In this document: positions 27,668 to 36,553 of the stretch, piece after piece
Layout: each line of letters begins with the position of its first letter
Position numbering within the stretch: the first letter of the stretch is position 1
From: PALSA-1004 sp963804885
Lineage (GTDB): Bacteria; Pseudomonadota; Gammaproteobacteria; Burkholderiales; SG8-41
NCBI GenBank assembly: GCA_963804885.1
Contig: CAWDSF010000020.1
Span: forward strand, 1,054,001 to 1,118,000
Direction: 5' to 3'
Length of the DNA stretch: 64,000 bases
Notes under the pieces: model-generated
The model's database searches: none
Told to the model about the DNA's origin: nothing
What the model saw: the letters and a program-made list of their open reading frames with translations, nothing else
Translations under genes and position numbers: made by a program

Positions 27668-29938
27668 TTACGCGCGGGCCAATGCCTCTTTCATGCGCTG
27701 CGGGGTGAGCGGCACTTTGCGCAATCGCACGCCGGTCGCGTCGAAGATCGCGTTGGCAATTGCCGCGGGTACCGTGCGCGTCGAGGGCTCGCCGGCGCCC
27801 GACGGCGCGATTTCCGGCCGGTTGATCAGCACGACGTCTATGCTTTCGGGCGCGTCCGCAATATCGAGTATGGGATAGGTTGCCCAATCGACGCTGTTGA
27901 CGCGGTCGGCATCGAAGCGGACCTCTTCGAAGAGCGTGCGCGACGTTGCCTGAAGGACGTTGCCTTCGATGACCACCTGCATGCTGCCGGGATTGATGAT
28001 GAGGCCGCAATCGTGGGCGACGGTGAATTTCTTCGCCCACACGCGTCCGCTCGCGCGCTCGACTTCGACTTCGGCGATGACGGCGACTATGGTGCCCGCG
28101 CGCTCGGTGTACGAGACGCCGCGGCCGGTCATCAGCTCACCCTTCCCGCGGTTGGGATTCGGATAGGGACGTGCCTGCCACTGCGCTTTTTCGGCCACCG
28201 CTTTCACTGCCGCCGCATGGCGCGGATTCGTGATGTAGCGCAGCCGGAAAGCGACCGGATCGGCGCCCGTCGCGTGCGCGATTTCGTCGATGAATGATTC
28301 GCTCGCGAAATGCGTTTCCGGGCCGAGCGGATCGCGGAAGTGCCCGGTGCGCAGCGGCGACGCGCGATCGAGCAGCGCCGGTATGGTTTCCCACGCGAGG
28401 CGCTTGTTGGCGAATCCGTACGCTTCGGATGGCGTCTGAAACATGACGATGGGTTTGCCCGGCCACTTCGTGAGCTGCCCGACGAGCGTTTCGTTGGGCG
28501 TGCTCTCGCGCGGTGAAACGTCAAAGCGCGAGAAGCCCTTGCCCAAGAATTCATACGCGATCACGTTGCCGGCGGCGTCGAGACCCGCGCGGCCGCGGTA
28601 CACCGCGGCGGGACCTTTCGGGTCCCACGCCGTCCCGTCGTGCCGCATGTACTGCACGCGCACGGGCTGGCCGGTCAGCTTCGACAGCAGCGCGGCGTCA
28701 TGCGCGGCGTCGCCCGCATCGTTGCGGCCGTACGAACCCGGCCCGACGATCCACTTTGCGTGGACATTCGCAGGCTTCAGCCCGGTCAACTGGGCGCAGC
28801 CGGTGCGCACGTAGTAAGGCTTCTGCGAGCCGGTCCACAGCGTTGCCGAGTCGTCTTTGACGTCGGCGACGGCACAGGCAGGCCCCATGCTCGCGTGCGA
28901 CTGCAGCGGCCATTCATATTCGGCTTCGATCACGCGCTGCGCCCCTTTGAGCGCGGCCGCCACGTCGCCGATATTGACCGGCGCACCGTTGCCGGTCGCT
29001 TTCGCCTTGCGAATGTGATCGTGGAGGTTCGCCGTCGTCGGAAACGGCGCGCACGGCGGCGCCCACGTCACCTTGAGGCTCTCGGCTGCGCGCACCGCAT
29101 CCCATTCTCGCGGCGCGACCACTGCGATGAAATCCTGCTCGCGAATGACGCGCGCGCCCGGGATGTTCCGGATCGAGCTTTCGTCCACCGACACCGGCCC
29201 GCAACCGGCAGTGGGCGGCCGGATCACGCGCGCGTGCAGCATGCCTTCGACTTTGACGTCCGTCACGTATTGGGTTTGTCCCATCACTTTTTCGGTGACG
29301 ACTTTTTGCGGAAACGATTTGCCAACTACCTTGTAGGTGGAGGGCGACTTGGGTTGCGCCTGGCCTTTCAACGCGAGGGTGTTGCCGTATTCCTTGTTCC
29401 ACTCGATCTGCGAATTGAAGTACTTGCCGCCGATCAGCTCGCCGTAGCTCACGCGCTGCCGCGGGTAGCCGGGCACGTTGACGACGCCGTTGTCCACGAC
29501 CAGCTCGGTTACGGGCACCTGCAGCCGCTCGGCGGCGCGCTCGACCAGGATGCGGCGTGCTTCGGCGGCCGCGTTTCTGAGCGTCATGCCGCCGCGCTGG
29601 ATGCCGGTGCTGCCCGACGCGCCGCCCTGATTGCAGGTGAGCGCCGTGTCGCCCATCACGACGGTGACCCGCTCGAACGCGACATCGAGTTCTTCCGCGA
29701 CGATTTGCGCGATCGCGACGTCCACACCCTGGCCCATTTCGGTTTTGCCAAAGAAGGCCGTGACGCTGCCATCGGGCAGCACCGCGATCCACGAATCGAG
29801 CTGATCGGGCGTCAACGGCGGCTTGCCGCCGGCGTTCTGGCTCAACGCAGTGGTGACCGAGCCGGGCACGGCGATGGTGATGACGAGCGCGCCAGACGCT
29901 TTGAGGAAATCGCGGCGGGATAGATTGTGTTGGTCCAT
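27668..29938 (-). CDS. molybdopterin-binding hydroxylase subunit, IorB-like
   Basis: Large molybdenum cofactor subunit of the xanthine dehydrogenase/isoquinoline 1-oxidoreductase beta family, 756 residues from ATG 29938 (AGGGG 7 bases upstream; ATG 29944 also possible). A Tat-type N terminus (LSRRDFLKASGALVITIAV) points to export to the periplasm. Cofactor and catalytic signatures include FFGKTEMGQGVDVAIAQ, GGASGSTGIQRGG, and a C-terminal GAGEPSTRTVPAAIANAIF with the catalytic Glu. It is paired with a [2Fe-2S] subunit directly upstream. Aldehyde, N-heterocycle or other substrate cannot be told. Confidence 0.85.
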   Translation of the reverse strand: MDQHNLSRRDFLKASGALVITIAVPGSVTTALSQNAGGKPPLTPDQLDSWIAVLPDGSVTAFFGKTEMGQGVDVAIAQIVAEELDVAFERVTVVMGDTALTCNQGGASGSTGIQRGGMTLRNAAAEARRILVERAAERLQVPVTELVVDNGVVNVPGYPRQRVSYGELIGGKYFNSQIEWNKEYGNTLALKGQAQPKSPSTYKVVGKSFPQKVVTEKVMGQTQYVTDVKVEGMLHARVIRPPTAGCGPVSVDESSIRNIPGARVIREQDFIAVVAPREWDAVRAAESLKVTWAPPCAPFPTTANLHDHIRKAKATGNGAPVNIGDVAAALKGAQRVIEAEYEWPLQSHASMGPACAVADVKDDSATLWTGSQKPYYVRTGCAQLTGLKPANVHAKWIVGPGSYGRNDAGDAAHDAALLSKLTGQPVRVQYMRHDGTAWDPKGPAAVYRGRAGLDAAGNVIAYEFLGKGFSRFDVSPRESTPNETLVGQLTKWPGKPIVMFQTPSEAYGFANKRLAWETIPALLDRASPLRTGHFRDPLGPETHFASESFIDEIAHATGADPVAFRLRYITNPRHAAAVKAVAEKAQWQARPYPNPNRGKGELMTGRGVSYTERAGTIVAVIAEVEVERASGRVWAKKFTVAHDCGLIINPGSMQVVIEGNVLQATSRTLFEEVRFDADRVNSVDWATYPILDIADAPESIDVVLINRPEIAPSGAGEPSTRTVPAAIANAIFDATGVRLRKVPLTPQRMKEALARA

Positions 29939-29949
29939 GTTCATTCCCC

Positions 29950-30411
29950 TCAGGCCGTCAGCGTTGAAGCGCGCTTGACGGCGCGCAGGATGGCCATGTG
30001 CGTGCCGCAGCGGCACTTGAGGCCGGCGAGCGCCGAGCGGATCTGCGCATCGCTGGGCTTCGGATTTTCGCGCAGCAGCGCGGCGGCGGTCATCATCCAG
30101 CCGGAGAGGCAGTAGCCGCACTGCGGGACCTGTTCCGCGATGTACGCGGTTTGCAGCGGGTGCGGTTTTTCCGCAGTGCCCAGACCGTTCAACGTGGTGA
30201 CGTTCTTGTCGGCGGCGCTGCCGACGGGCGTCACGCACGAGCGCGTCGCGACGCCGTTCACGTGCACGGTGCAGGCGCCGCATTGCGCGCGTCCGCAGCC
30301 GAACTTCGGATTGTTGAGCTTGAGATCGTCGCGCAGCGCGTAAAGCAGCGGCATCGCGGGGTCGGCATCGACCGTCTCGCGCTTGCCGTCGACGACGAGA
30401 TTGATTTTCAT
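29950..30411 (-). CDS. [2Fe-2S] subunit of molybdenum hydroxylase, IorA-like
   Basis: 153-residue two-cluster ferredoxin-type subunit. The plant-type [2Fe-2S] site (FGCGRAQCGACTVHVNG ... RSC) lies in the N-terminal half and the second cluster (CGYCLSGW ... CRCGTH) in the C-terminal half. It passes electrons from the Mo centre of the adjacent large subunit, which starts 12-18 bases downstream. No separate FAD subunit is present, as in isoquinoline oxidoreductase-type enzymes that use cytochromes. Confidence 0.9.
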   Translation of the reverse strand: MKINLVVDGKRETVDADPAMPLLYALRDDLKLNNPKFGCGRAQCGACTVHVNGVATRSCVTPVGSAADKNVTTLNGLGTAEKPHPLQTAYIAEQVPQCGYCLSGWMMTAAALLRENPKPSDAQIRSALAGLKCRCGTHMAILRAVKRASTLTA

Positions 30412-30569
30412 GGCTAGGCCTCCTGTGATGGACGGGCGACGGCCGCGCGCAACGTTATTTTTTTGAGGAACCGGCGCGCGGCGCCTTGCGGGCTCGCGCG
30501 GTTGTGAGCGGCATCTGGCGAGATACTTTACGCCGCTTCAATTCGCACCGCAATGCGATCGGGCCGGCT

Positions 30570-31016
30570 TCAGGCTTGCGCGGTGACGTGCTCGTTGAAC
30601 TTGGTGAAGAACTGCTCGGCGAGCTTTTTGGCGACGCCGTCGACCAGCCGCGAACCGACCTGGGCGAGCTTGCCCCCGATCGTCGCCTTGGCGGCATAGC
30701 CGAGCGTCGTATTGTCGCCCGCCGGGGTAAGCGTTACGCGCGCTTCGCCTTTCGCAAATCCGGCAACGCCGCCCTGGCCTTCGAAGATCAGAGTGTATGC
30801 ATTCGGCGCGTCGACGTCGGTCAGCGTGATCTTGCTTTTGAATTTTGCGCTGACGGGGCCGACCTTGGCCGCCATCGTCATATGGAATTCCGAATCCGAA
30901 ATCTTTTCCATGGTTTCGCAGCCCGGAATGCAGATCTGCAGCACCGCGGGATCGCAGATCGCGTCCCACGTTTGCTGCTGCGGTTTCGGAATGAGCTGTT
31001 CGCCGATGATTTCCAT
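30570..31016 (-). CDS. CoxG/SRPBCC family protein
   Basis: 148 residues of the carbon monoxide dehydrogenase subunit G (CoxG) type SRPBCC fold: MEIIGEQLIPKPQQQTWDAICDPAVLQICIPGCE at the N terminus, KVGPVSAKFKSKITL and LGYAAKATIGGKLAQVGSRLVDGVAKKLAEQFF further on. CoxG-like proteins are commonly found with molybdenum hydroxylases and are linked to maturation or membrane recruitment. It lies 158 bases upstream of the [2Fe-2S] gene on the same strand; that gap contains nothing I recognise. Confidence 0.85.
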   Translation of the reverse strand: MEIIGEQLIPKPQQQTWDAICDPAVLQICIPGCETMEKISDSEFHMTMAAKVGPVSAKFKSKITLTDVDAPNAYTLIFEGQGGVAGFAKGEARVTLTPAGDNTTLGYAAKATIGGKLAQVGSRLVDGVAKKLAEQFFTKFNEHVTAQA

Positions 31017-31077
31017 GGTGCGCGGTATGTTACCTTGCCCGCGGCGTCAATGCGAGCGACTTGCGGGCGCGCCGCGG

Positions 31078-32400
31078 TCAGGTCCGCGTTGCGGGTGCCG
31101 TGAGCGCGCATTCGCGCGCGAGTTTTTTCAGCTCGTGCGAAGCAGCGACTTCATGCTCGCGCACGAATGCTTCGTGGTTCTTCTCGACGTCGGCGAGCCG
31201 GTACAGGTAATTCACCATGATGCCGGCGGAGCGCTGCATGCCGGGCTTCGAGGTATCGGCGAGCCAGTTGAGCTTTTCCATGCGCGCGCCGTTGCCGAGG
31301 TGAAAGCGCGCGACGGCGTCGAGCGGCTCGTCGTCTTTTTTCACCGCCGTCAGATAATGCGCGCAGAGGCCCATCAGCGGCGGCCGCAGGCGCTCGGCGA
31401 CCGCGGCGTTTTCGAACCAGTCGCGCTCGTCAAGCCGTGCGAGGTCGGGCACGCTCACCGCGTGGTCGCGCGCGATGCCGGCGAGCCAGGCTCTGAATCC
31501 GGGCACCGGCGACAGCGTGGCAAAGGTCTTGAGCCGCGGAAATTCACGCCCCAGTTCGTGCACGACCTGCTTGATCAGCAGATTGCCGAACGAAATGCCG
31601 CGCAGGCCGTCCTGGCAGTTCGTGATCGAATAGAACATCGCGCAATCGGCACGCGCCGGATCCACTTCGGGCGAATCCGGGTCGAGCAGCGGCGCCACCG
31701 TCGTGCTGATGCGCTCGGTCAGCGCGACCTCGATAAAAATCAGCGGCTCTTCGGGCAGCGCCGGATGGAAGAACGCAAAGCAGCGGCGGTCGGAGGCGAG
31801 CCGGCGGTGCAGGTCTTTCCAGCCGGCGATTTCGTGGACGGCTTCGTACTCGATCAGCTTCTCGAGTATCAGTGCCGGGGTGCGCCAGTCGATGCGCTCG
31901 AGCCGCAGAAAGCCGCGGTTGAACCACGAGCCGAACAAGTGCTCGAGGTCCGCGTCGACGCCGACCCAATCGGGGTTTGCCTTCAGCTCGCGCAGCAGCC
32001 GGCGCCGCATGTCGACGAGCGCCGCGGTGGCGCCAGGCGCCACGTTGAGGCGGCGGAACAGTTTCTGGCGCGGTGATTCGACGGCGCGCTGCAGCGCGAC
32101 CAGGTTATGCGGCGACGGATCGATCGCGTAGGCCGCCGCCGCGGCAGCTATCGAGATTGGCGCGGGCGAGAAGTCTTTCGCGAGCAAACTGATGTACGGC
32201 TGGAACGCGTTGGCCGGCAGCGCATCGTAAGCCGCGAGCGCGTCGCGCGCGAGCGCGGCCCCCGACACTTCGCCGCGCTCCGAGAGCAGCGCGTGACACA
32301 ACGCGATGGCCTCGCGCGCCTTGCGTTCGGCGGAGCGCGCACTGTCGACCGGAGCGGCCACGCTGCGCAGGATACTATTCAAGAACGATCGGGCGGTCAT
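31078..32400 (-). CDS. malonyl-CoA decarboxylase
   Basis: 440 residues matching the MLYCD family, which decarboxylates malonyl-CoA to acetyl-CoA. An N-terminal helical region (about 1-150) is followed by the acetyltransferase-like catalytic domain: FGSWFNRGFLRLERIDW, YSITNCQDGLRGISFGNLLIK, RLKTFATLSPVPGFRAWL, and the C-terminal FHLGNGARMEKLNWLAD plus MVNYLY. It lies alone beside the molybdenum hydroxylase cluster; no malonate transporter or malonyl-CoA synthetase is adjacent, so it may control malonyl-CoA levels or serve malonate use. Confidence 0.9.
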   Translation of the reverse strand: MTARSFLNSILRSVAAPVDSARSAERKAREAIALCHALLSERGEVSGAALARDALAAYDALPANAFQPYISLLAKDFSPAPISIAAAAAAYAIDPSPHNLVALQRAVESPRQKLFRRLNVAPGATAALVDMRRRLLRELKANPDWVGVDADLEHLFGSWFNRGFLRLERIDWRTPALILEKLIEYEAVHEIAGWKDLHRRLASDRRCFAFFHPALPEEPLIFIEVALTERISTTVAPLLDPDSPEVDPARADCAMFYSITNCQDGLRGISFGNLLIKQVVHELGREFPRLKTFATLSPVPGFRAWLAGIARDHAVSVPDLARLDERDWFENAAVAERLRPPLMGLCAHYLTAVKKDDEPLDAVARFHLGNGARMEKLNWLADTSKPGMQRSAGIMVNYLYRLADVEKNHEAFVREHEVAASHELKKLARECALTAPATRT

Positions 32401-32604
32401 CGGGTCAAAGTAAATGGACAGTAGTTTTTAAAGCAATTTGCGATGCGAACGGCATTAACGCGGGCGCTGCCAACCTGACCGATGCTAGCCGACAGTTGTG
32501 ACGCGTGCAACCGCGCCGGACCGGCTTGACCCCCCGCAAAACGTGAACTACTCTAGGTCCATGCATCGATGGTGAGCGCGTGCACCGGAATTGAAAGGTT
32601 TACA

Positions 32605-33627
32605 TTGGACAGCGTAGATACTGAAGTCGTAAAAACCGCGGTCGCCTGGTTCGAAGCGGGCCACCGCGCGACACTTGCGACAGTGGTCCGCACATGGGGC
32701 TCCGCGCCGCGGCCGATCGGCGCGATGCTCGTGATCCGCGACGACGGGCACGTGATCGGCTCGGTGTCCGGCGGTTGCGTGGAAGACGATTTGATCGAGC
32801 GCGTTAAGACGTTAACTGCGGCGCAGCAGTCAACCGGCGCGAAGCCCGAAGTCGTCACCTACGGCGTGACCGCCGACCAGGCCGCACGTTTCGGCCTGCC
32901 GTGCGGCGGCACGCTGCAGCTCGTGCTCGAGCCGGTCACGGCCGAATCACAGTTGAAGGAGCTCCTGACGACGATCGAGCGACACGAGCTCGTCGCGCGC
33001 CTGCTCGACATGGAGACGGGTGCCGTGAAGCTCAAGTCCGGCCACTGGTCGGACGTGCTCGAATTCGACGGCAAGACGTTGAAGAGCATCCACGGGCCGC
33101 GCTGGCGCCTGCTGATCATCGGCGCCGGCCAGACCTCGCGATTTCTCGCGCAAATGGCGCAGGCGCTCGATTACCAGGTCACCGTGTGCGATCCGCGCGC
33201 GGAATACGCGGACGAGTGGAACGTGCCCGGCGCTACGCTCGAGCGCGGTTATCCCGACGACGTTGTGCTGCAATTGAATCCCGATCCGCATCTCGCGGTA
33301 GTCGCCGTCACGCACGACCCGAAGCTCGACGACGCGGCGCTGACCGAAGCGTTGAAGTCGCCGGCGTTCTACGTCGGCGCGCTGGGTTCGCGCGCGAACA
33401 ACGAAAAGCGCCGCAAGCGGCTCGCGGACTTCGATCTGTCCGCCGCCGAGATAGCGCGGCTGCACGGGCCGGTCGGTCTGCGCATCGGCAGCAAAACGCC
33501 GGCTGAAATCGCGGTGTCCATCGTCGCTGAAATCACGGCGGTTCGCCGCGGGGTAAAACTGGATTCGATCGGCGCGCCGGCCGCCGCGTCCGTGCCCAAT
33601 ACCGATCCGCTCGCCTGCGGATCGTAA
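32605..33627 (+). CDS. XdhC/CoxI family molybdenum enzyme maturation factor
   Basis: 340 residues with an N-terminal XdhC domain (TLATVVRTWGSAPRPIGAMLVI, GSVSGGCVEDDLIE) and a C-terminal Rossmann domain (LLIIGAGQTSRFLAQMAQ, YVGALGSRANNEKRRKRL). XdhC proteins bind and sulfurate Moco and insert it into xanthine dehydrogenase-like enzymes. A TTG at 32605 with GAAAGG upstream fits better than ATG 32569. It is divergent from the malonyl-CoA decarboxylase gene and 5 kb from the Mo hydroxylase that it may serve. Confidence 0.87.
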   Translation: MDSVDTEVVKTAVAWFEAGHRATLATVVRTWGSAPRPIGAMLVIRDDGHVIGSVSGGCVEDDLIERVKTLTAAQQSTGAKPEVVTYGVTADQAARFGLPCGGTLQLVLEPVTAESQLKELLTTIERHELVARLLDMETGAVKLKSGHWSDVLEFDGKTLKSIHGPRWRLLIIGAGQTSRFLAQMAQALDYQVTVCDPRAEYADEWNVPGATLERGYPDDVVLQLNPDPHLAVVAVTHDPKLDDAALTEALKSPAFYVGALGSRANNEKRRKRLADFDLSAAEIARLHGPVGLRIGSKTPAEIAVSIVAEITAVRRGVKLDSIGAPAAASVPNTDPLACGS

Positions 33628-33650
33628 CTTCCCTTGCCGCGGCCGGCATC

Positions 33651-34295
33651 GTGCGCCGCCTGATTTTCGGTTTTGCGCTGCTCCTCATTGGGTGCGCGAG
33701 TCTCGCGCGCGCGGCTGACGACCCGCTCGCCAACGGCGTGCTGCTGGTGGCGAAGCCCGAGCTTGGCGACCCGAATTTTCGCGAGACCGTCGTCCTGATC
33801 ACGCAGCCGGTCCCCGGCGGCGGACCGCTCGGCGTGATCCTCAACCGGCCCACGCAGGTGCGGTTGTCGGAAGCGTGGCCGGCGGCGGGTGCGGTGCCGG
33901 AACAGTTCGATTACATGTACGCCGGCGGTCCCGTCGCGCGCAACCAGCTCATTTACCTCGTGCGCAGCGATGAGCGCATTGAGAACGGGCTGCGCGTGCT
34001 CGACAACGTTTACCTGAGCGGCGACCCGGAGCTGCTCAAGAAGATCGTGGCGGCCGAAGTGAAAGTGCAGTCGCTGCGCGCGTATGCGGGTTACGCCGGG
34101 TGGGCGCCGCGTCAGCTGCAGGCGGAAATCACCGCGGGCGGCTGGTACCTGCTGCCGGCGGACGCCGATACGATATTCGCCGCGGATACGAAGACGATGT
34201 GGCCTGAGTTGATCCGGCGGATTATCCAGCGCAGTGCGCGAAATGCACCGCCGGGCGACCGGCAGCTCAGCGCATTTACTCATTATTACAATTAA
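33651..34295 (+). CDS. YqgE/AlgH family protein with lipoprotein-type signal
   Basis: 214 residues from GTG 33651. The core is DUF179/YqgE (LLVAKPELGDPNFRETVVLI, GPLGVILNRPTQVRL, YAGGPVARNQLIYLV, AGYAGWAPRQLQAEI). Unlike the usual cytosolic form of about 185 residues, it begins with a hydrophobic signal ending in a lipobox-like LIGC (Cys near residue 15) followed by ASLARA, so it may be exported or lipid-anchored. Function of the family is not established. Confidence 0.85.
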   Translation: MRRLIFGFALLLIGCASLARAADDPLANGVLLVAKPELGDPNFRETVVLITQPVPGGGPLGVILNRPTQVRLSEAWPAAGAVPEQFDYMYAGGPVARNQLIYLVRSDERIENGLRVLDNVYLSGDPELLKKIVAAEVKVQSLRAYAGYAGWAPRQLQAEITAGGWYLLPADADTIFAADTKTMWPELIRRIIQRSARNAPPGDRQLSAFTHYYN

Positions 34296-34309
34296 CGGAC
34301 GGGTCAGCT

Positions 34310-35284
34310 ATGTTTGCAGCATGGTATGAAAAAAACGGTGCGGCGGCTGACGTGATGAAGACGGGCGAATTGCCCGATCCCGAGCCGGCGCCCGGCGAGG
34401 TGCGCGTTCGCCTGCACGCGTCAGCCGTCAATCCATCGGATGTAAAAGCGCGGGCGGGTAGCCGGCCGATACGCTGGCCGCGGCTGATCCCGAACAGCGA
34501 CGGCGCCGGCGTGATCGACCGCGTCGGTGCGGGCGTGACTTCGCATCGCGTCGGCGACCGCGTCTGGGTATTCAACGGACAATGGGACCGCGCGTTCGGC
34601 ACGAGCGCGCAATTTATCGCGTTACCGGCGGCGTTGGCGGTACCATTGCCGGAGCCGCTGACCTGGGAACAGGGCGCGTGTCTCGGTATTCCCGTGATGA
34701 CCGCGCACCGCTGTTTGTTCGCGGACGGCCCCATTGCGGGCAAGTGGGTTTTGGTGACGGGAGGCGCGGGCGTCGTTGCGCATTATGCGATCCAGCTTGC
34801 GAAGTGGGCGGGAGCGAACGTGGCCGCGACCGTTAGCTCGGAGCTAAAAGCGGAACACGCGCGCGCGGCCGGCGCCGACGTGATCGTCAACTATCGCACC
34901 GAAAATGTCGCCGAGCGCATCCGCGCCGCCACGGGCGGTGTAGACCGCGTCGTCGATGTCGATTTCGGCAAAAACCTGCCGGTGACATCGCAAGTGCTGC
35001 GTGCGCACGGCACCATTGCGTCGTATGCATCGATGGGCGAGCTGGAACCGAAATTTCCGTTTGGAAAACTGTTTCAGCTCAATCCGACGATCCGGCCGGT
35101 CCTGGTTTATACGATGCCCGACGCCGCGAAAACCGAAGCCCATGCCGGCATAGCGCGCTGGCTCAAGGATACAAAACCGATTTTCGCGATCGCGGCGCGC
35201 TACCCGCTGGAGGAAGTGGTCAAGGCGCATCTCGCCGTCGAACGCGGCGAGAAGATCGGGCACGTGATACTCGATATCGCGTAG
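34310..35284 (+). CDS. NADPH:quinone oxidoreductase-like zinc-independent MDR protein
   Basis: 324 residues of the medium-chain dehydrogenase/reductase superfamily, quinone oxidoreductase type. It has a GroES-like N terminus (HASAVNPSDVKARAG, PRLIPNSDGAGVIDRVG) and a Rossmann domain (VLVTGGAGVVAHYAIQLAKWAG). The Cys/His ligands of zinc alcohol dehydrogenases are absent. Likely NADPH-dependent reduction of quinones or enones in the cytosol. Convergent with dnaJ. Confidence 0.85.
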   Translation: MFAAWYEKNGAAADVMKTGELPDPEPAPGEVRVRLHASAVNPSDVKARAGSRPIRWPRLIPNSDGAGVIDRVGAGVTSHRVGDRVWVFNGQWDRAFGTSAQFIALPAALAVPLPEPLTWEQGACLGIPVMTAHRCLFADGPIAGKWVLVTGGAGVVAHYAIQLAKWAGANVAATVSSELKAEHARAAGADVIVNYRTENVAERIRAATGGVDRVVDVDFGKNLPVTSQVLRAHGTIASYASMGELEPKFPFGKLFQLNPTIRPVLVYTMPDAAKTEAHAGIARWLKDTKPIFAIAARYPLEEVVKAHLAVERGEKIGHVILDIA

Positions 35285-35307
35285 CGCCGACGCGGCGCCC
35301 GCCGTCG

Positions 35308-36421
35308 CTATTCCGCGAAGAACTCCTTGACCTTGTCCATCCACGACTTCGCGCGCGGGTTGTGGCTGCCCGAATCCTTGACATTGATCGCTTCGAGCTC
35401 GTTCAGGAGTTCGCGCTGGCGCGCGGTGAGATTGACCGGCGTTTCGACCACGACGTGGCACATGAGATCGCCGTGCGCCGACGAGCGCACGCCCTTGATG
35501 CCTTTGCCGCGCAGGCGGAACACCTTGCCGGACTGCGTTTCCGACGGAATCTTGATCTTGGCGTAACCGTCGAGCGTCGGGATTTCGATGTCGCCGCCGA
35601 GCGCCGCGGTCGTGAAGCTGATCGGCATTTCGCAATGCAGGTCGTTGTGGTCGCGCTGGAACACCGCGTGCGCTTTGAGGTGGATCACCACGTACAGGTC
35701 GCCCGCCGGCCCGCCGTTGACCCCGGCTTCGCCTTCGCCCGACAGCCGGATGCGATCGCCCTCGTCGACGCCGGCCGGTATCTTGACCGACAGCGTCTTG
35801 TGCTGCTTCAGGCGCCCGGCGCCGCGGCAGGTGGCACAGGGTGTCTGCACGATCTTGCCGCTGCCGTGACATTTCGGGCACGTCTGCTGGATCGAGAAAA
35901 ACCCCTGCTGCATGCGTACCTGGCCATGGCCGTCGCAAGTCGTGCATTTGACGGGCTGGGTGCCGGGTTTGGCGCCGCTGCCGTGGCAGGTCGCGCATTC
36001 CTCAAGCGTCGGAATACGGATCTTGGTTTCGGTGCCGCGCGCGGCTTCCTCGAGCGCGACCTCCAGGTTGTAGCGTAAATCCGCGCCCGCGATACACGTT
36101 GGAGCGGCTGCGCCCGCCGCCGAAGATGTCGCCGAAGATATCGCCGAATGCATCGGCGAATCCGCCCATGCCCGCCGCGCCGGCACCCATCGAAGGATCG
36201 ACCCCCGCGTGGCCGTACTGGTCGTACGCCGCGCGTTTCTGCGGATCGCAAAGAACCTCGTAAGCCTCCTTGGCCTCCTTGAACTGCGCTTCCGACTTGG
36301 GATTGTCCGGATTGCGGTCCGGATGAAATTTCATCGCGAGCTTGCGATAGGACTTCTTGATGTCGTCGTCCGACGCGTCGCGATTGACGCCAAGCACTTC
36401 GTAAAAGTCTTTTTTGGCCAT
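35308..36421 (-). CDS. dnaJ: chaperone DnaJ (frameshifted)
   Basis: Hsp40 co-chaperone that delivers substrates to DnaK and stimulates its ATPase. Domains in order: J domain with HPD (FHPDRNP), Gly/Phe region, zinc domain with four CxxCxGxG repeats (CATCHGSG, CTTCDGHG, CPKCHGSG, CATCRGAG), and the C-terminal substrate-binding domain. An extra base near 36086 splits the frame between YRG and ADLRYNLEV; removing it gives 370 residues, the expected length. Probably a sequence error. It lies downstream of dnaK, separated by a hairpin terminator. Confidence 0.93.
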
Positions 36422-36490
36422 GACTCAGTTCAGGTTGAAGATCGAAACGCGGCACCGAGGATACAGTATTGCGCGCGCGGCAAGAACGAC

Positions 36491-36531
36491 AAAAAGGATT
36501 GAGGGCAAGGCGCGCGCCGTACCCTCAATCC
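36491..36531 (-). terminator. hairpin terminator between dnaK and dnaJ
   Basis: On the minus strand GGATTGAGGG (36531-36522) pairs perfectly over 10 bp with CCCTCAATCC (36505-36496), followed by five T residues (36495-36491). It should end much of the dnaK transcript before dnaJ. The stem uses the same GGATTGAG word as the array at 18032-18110. Confidence 0.8.
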
Positions 36532-36553
36532 CCGTGCTGCAATGCCCATTGCT

